Of a stretch of DNA of 39,275 nt, positions 26,121 to 33,078 are shown piece after piece. The number at the start of each line of letters is the position of its first letter. The first letter of the stretch is position 1. Both the position numbers and the translations under genes were made by a program. Source of the stretch: CAZZBK01 sp964652155 (GTDB lineage Bacteria > Planctomycetota > Planctomycetia > Pirellulales > PNKZ01). The notes under the pieces are model-generated. The model was not told where the DNA came from. It saw only the letters and a list, made by a program, of their open reading frames with translations, and did not search any database. The DNA lies in NCBI GenBank assembly GCA_964652155.1, contig CAZZBK010000039.1, positions 1-39,275 on the forward strand. The letters are read 5' to 3'.

Positions 26121-26152
26121 TTTCGCCCCACTCATCTCTCACCCCACGCCCC

Positions 26153-27385
26153 TCACCCCTCCTCAAGCAAACGCACATCGGCGAATTGAGCATGTGGCAA
26201 CACAATGCACGCGGCGTGGCCGCTGAGCAATCGCTCCAACTCCTGGCCGTTGGAAAGCGGTATGAGTGACAACTTTTCGAGCGTGGCCGGGTCGAGCGGC
26301 GCGTTCACGTAGACCCGCGAACGACGCACGATTCGCGCCAGCTCGATGGCCAGCAAGGTGTCGATCGGGCGTTGCTCGACGATCTTGCGGTAGGTCACCG
26401 CGTCGTCGTCGTCGACATCGACCGTGGCGAGCGCTCTGCCGAGCGGATCGACGATCGTATCGAGCAGCACGATCATGCCCCCCTCGTCGACCAACCGGTC
26501 GGCCGCGATCAGCGCTCGAGCGGCGTTCTCCCAGGTCATTTGACTGGGCTGGCCATCCACGGCCGCGACGACCATGGTGGCGGGTGCGGCCACCGAGGTT
26601 TGCCAGATCGAGTCGTACCGCGCGCGACCGGCCTTGTACACGGCGCGCGGCTCGCCGCAAAACACCCCGAGCGTCTCGTCGAGCGCGCCGGGGACGAGCT
26701 GCACGGTGAACGTGGCCCCGCACAGCCAGCCGGCACCGTTGACCTCGACCATCGCGCGGCGTTTGAGTCCGCCGGCGCGGTCGAGCAGGCCCGGATTGCA
26801 AAACCGCTTCAGCGTGGCCTCGTCCGAGAATGTCGGATACACCGCGCTATGCACACCGTAGTAGTTGAGCGCCGACTCGCCCCGGAGCATGCCGACCGTC
26901 ACGACCACGTCGGCGTCGCAGATCACTCGATTCAAATACAGCGAACGCCCTTTGTGGGTCGCGCCCAGGTACTCGACCTGCTGGCGGTTGCCCGGGTCGT
27001 GCGTTTCGAGCTGCACGGCGGCGCGGATCTCGATGGGCAAATTCGCCCGCGGATCGGCCAGTTGGGCCGTGTCGTCGAGTTGCGAGCGGACCACGACCAC
27101 ATCGGCCGCGGCGACTCCCCCCTGAGCCAGCGCCGCGACGATCTCGGCGACGATCGTGGGGGCGGCATCCAGGCCGGGCTCGATGACCAACGCCACGTGG
27201 TCGCCGGGCACGACCGACATGCGGAGCGGCGGATACTCGAGCGGCGCTTCGAGTGCAGCTCGCACTTGCTCGAAGAGGCTGCTCGTCGCAGCCGACGCGG
27301 GGAGATCCAAAAACTCCACGCGACACGATGCCGGCGGGGTGAACGACAGCGACGTGGCGTCGCCGTAGTCGAGCGAGATCGGCAT
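26153..27385 (-). CDS. LarA-like (DUF2088) protein, degenerate active site
   Basis: 410 aa, start at 27385 (MPISLDYGDATSLSF). The LarA (lactate racemase, nickel-pincer enzyme) fold is recognisable from PGDHVALVIEPG, LETHDPGNRQQVEYLGATHKG and NRVICDADVVVTVG. In true LarA the next segment reads like IEPHxxAGFSGGxK, giving a nickel ligand His and the lysine that holds the pincer cofactor. Here the matching stretch is MLRGESALNYYGVHSAVYP, so both are missing. The DxTRP and GTHR motifs of the first domain are also absent. It is therefore probably not a racemase with the nickel-pincer cofactor; it could be a related enzyme or a binding protein. Planctomycetes often have such paralogues. Convergent with cbiQ. 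Confidence 0.75.
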   Translation of the reverse strand: MPISLDYGDATSLSFTPPASCRVEFLDLPASAATSSLFEQVRAALEAPLEYPPLRMSVVPGDHVALVIEPGLDAAPTIVAEIVAALAQGGVAAADVVVVRSQLDDTAQLADPRANLPIEIRAAVQLETHDPGNRQQVEYLGATHKGRSLYLNRVICDADVVVTVGMLRGESALNYYGVHSAVYPTFSDEATLKRFCNPGLLDRAGGLKRRAMVEVNGAGWLCGATFTVQLVPGALDETLGVFCGEPRAVYKAGRARYDSIWQTSVAAPATMVVAAVDGQPSQMTWENAARALIAADRLVDEGGMIVLLDTIVDPLGRALATVDVDDDDAVTYRKIVEQRPIDTLLAIELARIVRRSRVYVNAPLDPATLEKLSLIPLSNGQELERLLSGHAACIVLPHAQFADVRLLEEG

Positions 27386-27555
27386 GGTGTGGAGACTTGT
27401 CAAGTTAGAGGGGGTGCGCAAGCAATAAGCTCCTCATTATCAAATCGTGGTCCTCGCGGTCAAGAACCGAGCTTTACGACTTTTGCTCGCTTGAGGGATA
27501 ATGCTCGACCACTCCGAACTCATCGAACTTTGCCGATCCTGGCCTCGAGGTACGC

Positions 27556-30009
27556 ATGACCCTGCTTCAAGACGGTCGCTCACCGAGCCGGCTGACCCTA
27601 CTGCTCGTGGGCCTGCTGGTGAGCCTTTGCCTGGCAGGCTGCAACGACGCGCGCAAGCCGCCGGCCGAGCCCAGGTCGGGTCGCGAGCTGCTGGAGCGCA
27701 TGCTGCGCGCCTACCGCGAGGCGACCAGCTACCAAGACAGCGGCGAGGTGCATCGCAAGTTCGTGCTCGGCGACCAACCGACCGACGAGCAGTACAACTT
27801 CTCGGTCGCCTTTGAGCGCCCCAACAAGTTGCGGATGCACATTTACTCGGCCAACGTTGTGTCCGATGGCCAACGGTTTCGCGCGTCGATCCAAGAGTTG
27901 CCCGACCAGGTACTCGATCGCGCCGCGCCGAGCAAGCTGCAAACCAAAGACGTCTCGACCGACCAGGCTTTGTATCAGACGATCTTCGAGGGGCCCGCGA
28001 GCGGTTCGTTGCAATTGGCGCTGCTGCTCGACGATGATCCGCTGAGCAGTATCCTGAGCGGGGCCGACGTGCCCGAGTTGCTCGCAGCGCGAACGATCAA
28101 CGACCGCGCGTGCCTTGGCGTGCAGATACGCCGCGCCGACGGCACGCTGACTTTCTGGATCGATCGGCTCACGTACGCGCTCGTGCGCGCCGAGTACCCG
28201 ATCGACGATTTCACCAGCTTTCTCAAACGTCACGGCACGGTCCGCGACGTCTCGCTGGTCGCCGACTTTCACGGAGCCACGCTCAATCAGGCCATCGCCG
28301 CCGAGGCCTTCCGCTTCGAGATCCCGTCGGGCCTGAAGACCGTCGAGCAATTTGAACTCGTGCAGCGGCCCGAGCCCCTCTCGCCGCTGCTGGGACGCAA
28401 ACTTGCCAACTATCAATTCACGACGCTTGATGGTCAGAGCGTTACGTCCGAGAGCCTGTTGGGCAAGGTGGTCGTGCTCGATTTTTGGGCCACCTGGTGC
28501 GGTCCCTGTTTCCAGAGTTTGCCCAATCTGAACCAAGTCGATGGCCGCTATCGGGGCAACGACAAGGTTGCGATCTTTGCCGTGAATATCGAGTCGGTCG
28601 CGGGACCGTCGGCCACGGGGAAATCAAACACCGTGGCGACCAACGCCCAGGCCGAGAGCATCACGAACGCCGATGCCCAAGCCGCATTCACAAAAGCCAA
28701 ACTCAACTTGACGATCTTGCGCGACGTCGAGCAGCACGCGCGAAAAACCTTTCTGGTCGAAAAAATCCCCAGCCTGTTCATCCTCGGTCCGGACGGCACG
28801 CTGCAAGACCATGAGACGGGCGTGAACCCCGAGCTGGCGACCGATTTGCCTCGGCGGATCGACCAGTTGCTCGCGGGCGGAAGCCTCAAGGAAGAAGCGT
28901 TGCGCCGTCACGACCAGCAGCAGCGCGAGTACGAAGCTCAGTTCCGACAAAGCGAGACGCAAGGGGCCGAGATGTCGCGCGCCGTCGTGGCCGCCCCGTC
29001 ACCGCCGGTCACGCTGCAACTCAAGTCGAAATGGAAAGTCACCTCGCTCAAGGAACCGGGCAACGCGCTCGTCGTCGAGCGACACCCAGGCAAGCCAACG
29101 TTGTTTGTCAATGACGGCTGGGGCAAGGTCGCAGAGATCGACCCCGCCGGGCAGCTCATGTCGACGTTCTCGCTCGAACTGCCGAAAACGCCCGAGGAGG
29201 GGATCGTGCTCTACCTGCGGACAACGGTCGACGGCGCGGGACGACGGTGGTTCGCCGGCGGCGCGACCGCCCGACAACAGGTACACCTGTTCGACGATCA
29301 GTTCCGCCGCACGCTCAGCTATCCCGATCAGGCCAGTGCCGGCGGGGTCGCCGACTGCCAACTCTCCGATCTCGACGGCGATGGCCAGCCGGAGCTCAAC
29401 ATCGGCTACTACGATGTCGTGGGAGTGCAAAATGTCAGCCTCGACGGCAAACGACGCTGGTGGGTCCGCTCGCTCTCGAATGTTTTTCGCCTGGCGGTCA
29501 TGAACACCGCCGGAAGCCCCCAGCGCGGGTTGCTGTGCGCCCATCAGCTAGGGACCCTGGTGCCAATCAATCATCAGGGGCTCGAAGGGGCGCCCGTCCA
29601 AGTGGGTCGACGATTTATCCGCGCCGTTTATGCCGAAGACCTCGACGGTGACGGCACGAGCGAACTCTGCGCGCTCGCCTCGACGGGCCCCGGCAAGGAT
29701 GAGTTGATCGGCCTCGACAAGGGCGGACGCGAGCAATGGGCGTATCCGTTGCCGCAGGGGATGCACGGTCACCCGGCCCTCGAGTCGGTCGTGGCCGCGA
29801 ATCTGCTCCAGTCACCCATCAAGCAATGGCTCGCGGCGGGGCCCGATGGCTCGGTCCATCTGATCGCCGCCGACGGCACGCTCATCGATCGGTTCAACTA
29901 CGGTGTCGCGATCTCAGGCATCTCGGCCCTGGCAGGGGACAAGCCGCTGCTGATCATCAGCAGTAGCCAGGGAGTCGAGGCCCTGGAAGCAGCCGGCCCA
30001 GGCAAATGA
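27556..30009 (+). CDS. Lipoprotein: TlpA thioredoxin fused to Ca-binding repeat region
   Basis: 817 aa. The signal peptide ends LVSLCLAGC, so C29 is the likely lipidated cysteine. Residues about 35-265 form a LolA/DUF2092-like beta-rich domain (SGRELLERMLRAYREATSYQDSGEVHRK begins it). A TlpA/ResA-type thioredoxin domain follows, with CGPC at 315-318 and the cis-proline in KIPSLFILGPDG. After a linker, residues about 490-817 are a beta-propeller-like region with two calcium-binding motifs, DLDGDGQPE at about 607 and DLDGDGTSE at about 695. It is an envelope lipoprotein with probable disulfide exchange activity. The 170-bp divergent gap to the larA-like gene probably holds its promoter. The combination of domains is characteristic of planctomycetes; the partner proteins are unknown. 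Confidence 0.88.
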   Translation: MTLLQDGRSPSRLTLLLVGLLVSLCLAGCNDARKPPAEPRSGRELLERMLRAYREATSYQDSGEVHRKFVLGDQPTDEQYNFSVAFERPNKLRMHIYSANVVSDGQRFRASIQELPDQVLDRAAPSKLQTKDVSTDQALYQTIFEGPASGSLQLALLLDDDPLSSILSGADVPELLAARTINDRACLGVQIRRADGTLTFWIDRLTYALVRAEYPIDDFTSFLKRHGTVRDVSLVADFHGATLNQAIAAEAFRFEIPSGLKTVEQFELVQRPEPLSPLLGRKLANYQFTTLDGQSVTSESLLGKVVVLDFWATWCGPCFQSLPNLNQVDGRYRGNDKVAIFAVNIESVAGPSATGKSNTVATNAQAESITNADAQAAFTKAKLNLTILRDVEQHARKTFLVEKIPSLFILGPDGTLQDHETGVNPELATDLPRRIDQLLAGGSLKEEALRRHDQQQREYEAQFRQSETQGAEMSRAVVAAPSPPVTLQLKSKWKVTSLKEPGNALVVERHPGKPTLFVNDGWGKVAEIDPAGQLMSTFSLELPKTPEEGIVLYLRTTVDGAGRRWFAGGATARQQVHLFDDQFRRTLSYPDQASAGGVADCQLSDLDGDGQPELNIGYYDVVGVQNVSLDGKRRWWVRSLSNVFRLAVMNTAGSPQRGLLCAHQLGTLVPINHQGLEGAPVQVGRRFIRAVYAEDLDGDGTSELCALASTGPGKDELIGLDKGGREQWAYPLPQGMHGHPALESVVAANLLQSPIKQWLAAGPDGSVHLIAADGTLIDRFNYGVAISGISALAGDKPLLIISSSQGVEALEAAGPGK

Positions 30010-30031
30010 GCCGGGGACTCACGTCTCACTC

Positions 30032-30109
30032 CGAGCCGGGGACGTGAGTCCCCGGATAAGCAGGCCTCTTCGTACGCAACGTTATTCGGGGGCTCACGCC
30101 CCCGGCTCG
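30032..30109. repeat. Inverted pair of REP-like hairpins
   Basis: Arm 30032-30059 and arm 30082-30109 are 28-bp inverted repeats (about 25 of 28 matching). Each has its own hairpin: CCGGGGAC-GTGA-GTCCCCGG on the left and CGGGGGC-TCAC-GCCCCCG on the right. The A-T pair of the left stem is a G-C pair in the right one, so the stems are kept by paired changes. A degenerate third unit starts at 30011. These lie directly after the TlpA lipoprotein gene and may cap its 3' end. Confidence 0.85.
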
Positions 30110-30155
30110 AAAGTTGTGGTGGAATTCGAGCGCTAAGTTGCCGCCGTAGGGCTCA

Positions 30156-30185
30156 TTGTCGGCGGTGGAGTCGATCTGCTATCTT
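30156..30185 (+). promoter_or_regulatory. Candidate sigma-70 promoter for the PGK-like gene
   Basis: TTGTCG and TATCTT are separated by 18 bp, 50 bp before the ATG at 30235. The match to consensus is moderate, and this is a guess from spacing alone. Confidence 0.3.
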
Positions 30186-30234
30186 ACGCACGCCCCATGA
30201 ACCTAGTTTTGTCCTGTCGAGAGATCTCCCTAGC

Positions 30235-31638
30235 ATGTCATTCAGCACCTCACGAGTGTCGCAAGCGATTCGAGCCTTGTTGGGGGCCGACGCGGCGTGC
30301 AATGCCCGGAAACTGACCGAGTACCTCGACGGCATCCCACGCCTGAAGTCGCTCGCCGACGTGCCGAGAGGCACCCCCGTGCTGGTCCGCGGCGACGTGG
30401 ACGCCAAGCCCGGCGCGACCGTGGGCGAAGGGGACGTCCGGTTGCGTTCGATGGTCGCCACGCTCGAATTTGGCCGCCAGCACGGTTGGAAGCAAATCGT
30501 GTTCGGTCACATTGGCCGCAAGCCCGAAGGGAGCCTCAAGGCCGTTGCCCAGCGGTTGGGCGAGCTGCTCAAGACCGACGTGCAACTCGTCGACAACTGG
30601 TACGACGACGCGACGAAGACGGTGAGCGACGCGTTGACCAAGACGATCGCCGCAGCCGCGCCCGGCAGTGTGATCGTGCTGGAAAATACCCGTAAGTACG
30701 ACATCGAGCGCGTGCTCTGGAAGGCCAAGGTTGCCGAGGCCGACACGCTCGCGCCCGTGCTGGCGAATTTTGCGCAGCAGATGGCCGACAAGGTGGCCAA
30801 GGTCTATGTGAACGAAGCCCTGTCGGCCGGCAGCCTCGACACATCGAGCACGATCGTGCCGCTGGCGATGGATCGCGTGGCGCTCGGTGAATACGTTGCG
30901 GGCGAGTTTGATGGCCCGATGCGCCGCTGCCTGGCGACCGAGTTGGTTGTGTTCAGCGGCTTGAAGACCGACAAACTCGACGACCTGCAAGCGATGATCG
31001 ATCGGGGCACGATCCGCGTGGTGTTCACGGCCGGTTCGCTGGCCATGGCGCTCAAGAAGGCGGACGCCGAGTTGGCCGGCCAACCCTGTTCGCTGGGGGT
31101 CGCCGAGTCGAGCGAGCATGCCGACAAGCCGTATTATATTGAGCGGAGCCGGATCGAGCAGGCCAAGCAAATGCTCACCGCGGGCCGAGGCAAGGGAATT
31201 CAATTTGTGCTGCCGGTTGATTTCGTGCTGCAAGACGGCCGCACCTCCGAGGTGATCGGCCCGAGCGATCAACAGTTTGACGTGGGCGCGAAGACGAACG
31301 CGCATTTCGCCGCCAAGGTCGGCGAGTTTATCGCGGCCCAACAGCAGCGTGGGGCCGGCTCCCCACCGGCAGTCGTATTCTATAACGGCGTGTTCGGCAT
31401 GTTCGAGGATCCACGCTTCGAGTCGGGCACCAAGGCGTTCATCGCCCAGCTCAAGCGGATGAAAGATGCCGGTCTGGAAGTTTATATCGGTGGCGGCGAA
31501 GGGGGGACAGCGCTTGAGAAGTACGGTCACGACGACTGGATCACGCATTGCTTTACGGCCGGCGGCACGGTGCTCAACGCGCTCGGCAGCAGCCCGGTGC
31601 CGTATCTGGTGACGCTGTACCTCAAGACGCATGGCTAG
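30235..31638 (+). CDS. Divergent phosphoglycerate kinase homologue
   Basis: 467 aa, longer than ordinary PGK (about 395-415 aa) with extra residues at the N-terminus. The PGK fold is seen from VLVRGDVDA at about residue 48, then QIVFGHIGRKPEGS (compare SHLGRPxG), VLENTRKY (compare LENVRF), FSGLKTDKLDDL (compare GGAKVSDK) and, near the C-terminus, IGGGEGGTALEKYG (compare GGGDTVAAVEK). Several substrate-site motifs are altered: DFNVP reads GDVDAK and DAFGTAHR reads EALSAGSLD. The substrate-binding arginine of the AHR motif is therefore missing. It may have another activity or only bind nucleotide. A canonical pgk should exist elsewhere in the genome. Confidence 0.85.
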   Translation: MSFSTSRVSQAIRALLGADAACNARKLTEYLDGIPRLKSLADVPRGTPVLVRGDVDAKPGATVGEGDVRLRSMVATLEFGRQHGWKQIVFGHIGRKPEGSLKAVAQRLGELLKTDVQLVDNWYDDATKTVSDALTKTIAAAAPGSVIVLENTRKYDIERVLWKAKVAEADTLAPVLANFAQQMADKVAKVYVNEALSAGSLDTSSTIVPLAMDRVALGEYVAGEFDGPMRRCLATELVVFSGLKTDKLDDLQAMIDRGTIRVVFTAGSLAMALKKADAELAGQPCSLGVAESSEHADKPYYIERSRIEQAKQMLTAGRGKGIQFVLPVDFVLQDGRTSEVIGPSDQQFDVGAKTNAHFAAKVGEFIAAQQQRGAGSPPAVVFYNGVFGMFEDPRFESGTKAFIAQLKRMKDAGLEVYIGGGEGGTALEKYGHDDWITHCFTAGGTVLNALGSSPVPYLVTLYLKTHG

Positions 31639-32250
31639 GCTGGCCCCTAGAGGCCGAGTGTCTCGCTCCTCTGAATTCCGTTCATTCGCGTTTATTTCTG
31701 GCCGTTCACGGTCCTCAGGCGCGAAATTGGCCGGATATGCCCGGTGTGAGCATCTTCAACGTTGGTAAGTCATCGGATCTGGCCTCGAGGGCATCATTGA
31801 GCCACCCACAACGGTGACGCTCACACATATGCCCGGAACTGAACGCGAATCCATCGGCGTGAATACCGCTCGCAGCGGCGATTCGACGTTGAAACTGGTT
31901 CGATTGTGATGCGTTTCACACCTTTGCGGACCAAGGTGACCCGCCAGGCTGAAATCATCGGGCAAGTCTTGCCTGGGCACTTTCGCACAGCGCGTGGTCG
32001 TTGGTCGTTCAGTCGATAGCGGCTGGCGCGATTGTTCGGGGCCGCTCAGTTGCTGATTGGCGAAAACTGCTGCTACTGACGGCACAGTCAGCGCGGGCGT
32101 TACGGACTGTAGAACTGGCACAGTCACTAGAAATCGAAATCAGTTGCCAGCATTCACAAGTCTGCCCAATCGCGCCGATCAGTTCGCATAGCTGCAGCAA
32201 GCTAAACGTATTCCCCGTAGTCTGTGCCTCCCCTATTGGAGCAATATCCC
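31639..32250. other. 612-bp intergenic region
   Basis: It holds the short MITE copy at 31744-31826 with its target duplications. The other 500 bp contain no supportable gene, repeat or sigma-54 site; a TGGCAC near 32116 lacks a matching -12 element. The region upstream of the Cys-rich gene should hold its promoter, which I could not place. Confidence 0.6.
31744..31826 (+). mobile_element. Miniature transposable element (MITE-like), short copy
   Basis: The 83-bp element begins GTGTGAGCATC and ends GACGCTCACAC, an imperfect inverted repeat with the outer 8 bp exact. It is bounded on both sides by the perfect 9-bp duplication ATATGCCCG (31735-31743 and 31827-31835). It aligns with the ends of the long copy at 7463-7636 and lacks that copy's palindromic insert. 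It encodes nothing. Confidence 0.92.
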
Positions 32251-32727
32251 ATGAAATCGCGTTTGTTTACCGCCGTGCTGGCTTTGGTTGCGTTGTTCGC
32301 CGTGAGCGCCAACGCCGATGCCAGCCTGTTGAGCCGTGGCTGTTGTGCCAAGTCGTGCTGTGAGCCGACTTGCTGTGCGAAGGCCGAACCCACCTGCTGT
32401 GCGAAGAACGATTGCTGCAAGAGCCATTGCCGCAAGCCGCTCTTCTCGCGTTGCTGTGAGCCGAAGTGCTGCGAACCGAAGTGCTGTGCCGAGCCCAAGT
32501 GCTGCGCCGCACCGAAGTGCTGCAAGGACGACTGCTGCAAGCAACGTTGCCGTCGCGACCGTTGCAACAAGTGCTGTGAGCCGAAGTGCTGCGCCGAGCC
32601 CAAATGCTGCGCCGCCCCGAAGTGCTGCCACAACCACTGCCGTAAGCCTCTCTTCTCGCGCTGCTGCAACAACAACAGCTGCTGCGAAAAGACCTGCGCT
32701 TGCGAACCGGCTTGCGCCGCCAAGTAG
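32251..32727 (+). CDS. Small secreted cysteine-rich protein
   Basis: 158 aa. The start at 32251 (MKSRLFTAVLALVALFAVSANADA) is a classical signal peptide, and GGAG lies about 12 nt upstream. The mature chain has about 41 cysteines, nearly all as CC pairs, in repeated units such as EPKCC, AEPKCC and AAPKCC. A longer block with CRKPLFSRCC occurs twice (about residues 61-70 and 135-144). It is basic as well as Cys-rich. No enzyme motif is present. It could bind metals like a metallothionein or be crosslinked into the envelope by disulfides; neither is shown. The unit repeats are also visible at the DNA level. It has its own terminator downstream and no operon partner. Confidence 0.88.
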   Translation: MKSRLFTAVLALVALFAVSANADASLLSRGCCAKSCCEPTCCAKAEPTCCAKNDCCKSHCRKPLFSRCCEPKCCEPKCCAEPKCCAAPKCCKDDCCKQRCRRDRCNKCCEPKCCAEPKCCAAPKCCHNHCRKPLFSRCCNNNSCCEKTCACEPACAAK

Positions 32728-32733
32728 TCTCGA

Positions 32734-32755
32734 TGCGTCGCCGCGAAGCGACGCA
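32734..32755 (+). repeat. Hairpin just after the Cys-rich gene
   Basis: TGCGTCGC-CGCGAA-GCGACGCA forms an 8-bp stem with a six-base loop, 7 bp after the stop codon. There is no T tract, so it may protect the transcript end rather than terminate. Confidence 0.6.
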
Positions 32756-32794
32756 CTGGGGGCAGCAAGTCGCCTCCGCGGTTTTGACCAAACC

Positions 32795-32838
32795 AAACGG
32801 CCCCTCGTTGTGCAAGACGAGCGGGCCGTTTTTCTTTT
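32795..32838 (+). terminator. Intrinsic terminator after the Cys-rich gene
   Basis: AAACGGCCC and GGGCCGTTT, with inner CTCGT / ACGAG pairing, form a long stem with an 8-base loop, followed by TTTTTCTTTTT. The structure is strong on the plus strand and ends the single-gene transcript. Confidence 0.88.
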
Positions 32839-33013
32839 TACCCCCATGAGCGATACCGCTGAGAGCCGCAGCGTCTTGGGCCCTTGATGCAAGGTCGGGT
32901 CGATCCGCGACTGGGCATGTATCGATTGAAGGCTGCGCAGCCAATGGGCTCATTGCCCCACTCATCCGGGGCCTCTGAGGGACAGGCTATCGGAGACCTG
33001 TCACAAAACATTC

Positions 33014-33042
33014 ATAGCCGGTCCGACTCGGACCGGATGTGC
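33014..33042 (+). repeat. GGTCCG hairpin repeat, copy 1
   Basis: CCGGTCCG-ACT-CGGACCGG is an 8-bp perfect stem with a 3-base loop (33018-33036), preceded by ATAG and followed by ATGTGC. Over 29 bp it matches copy 2 at 34572-34600 with only two differences, both at the hairpin loop. Confidence 0.85.
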
Positions 33043-33078
33043 AAGGCCTGCCTAAGAAAAATATCTGGCTCGCCGCGC

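Larger units (their letters stand above)
30010..30234. other. Intergenic region with REP-like hairpins
   Basis: 225 bp between two plus-strand genes. The left half contains three GC-rich hairpin units (see 30032-30109 for the pair). A candidate sigma-70 promoter for the next gene is TTGTCG (30156-30161), 18-bp spacer, TATCTT (30180-30185). It is plausible but unproven. Confidence 0.45.
32728..33078. other. 351-bp convergent intergenic region
   Basis: It lies between the plus-strand Cys-rich gene and the minus-strand secreted hydrolase gene. It contains the post-stop hairpin, the terminator and GGTCCG hairpin copy 1 (33014-33042). No gene seen. Confidence 0.65.

Noticed and set aside
30250..31632. 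460-codon minus-strand frame opposite the PGK-like gene
   Set aside because: It lies wholly antisense to a gene with recognisable PGK motifs and has no domain of its own.
32112..32130. Sigma-54 promoter candidate upstream of the Cys-rich gene
   Set aside because: TGGCAC is present, but there is no TTGC at the required spacing.
32202..32965. Three long minus-strand frames opposite the Cys-rich gene
   Set aside because: They are caused by the repetitive codons of the Cys-rich gene and have a repetitive, meaningless composition.
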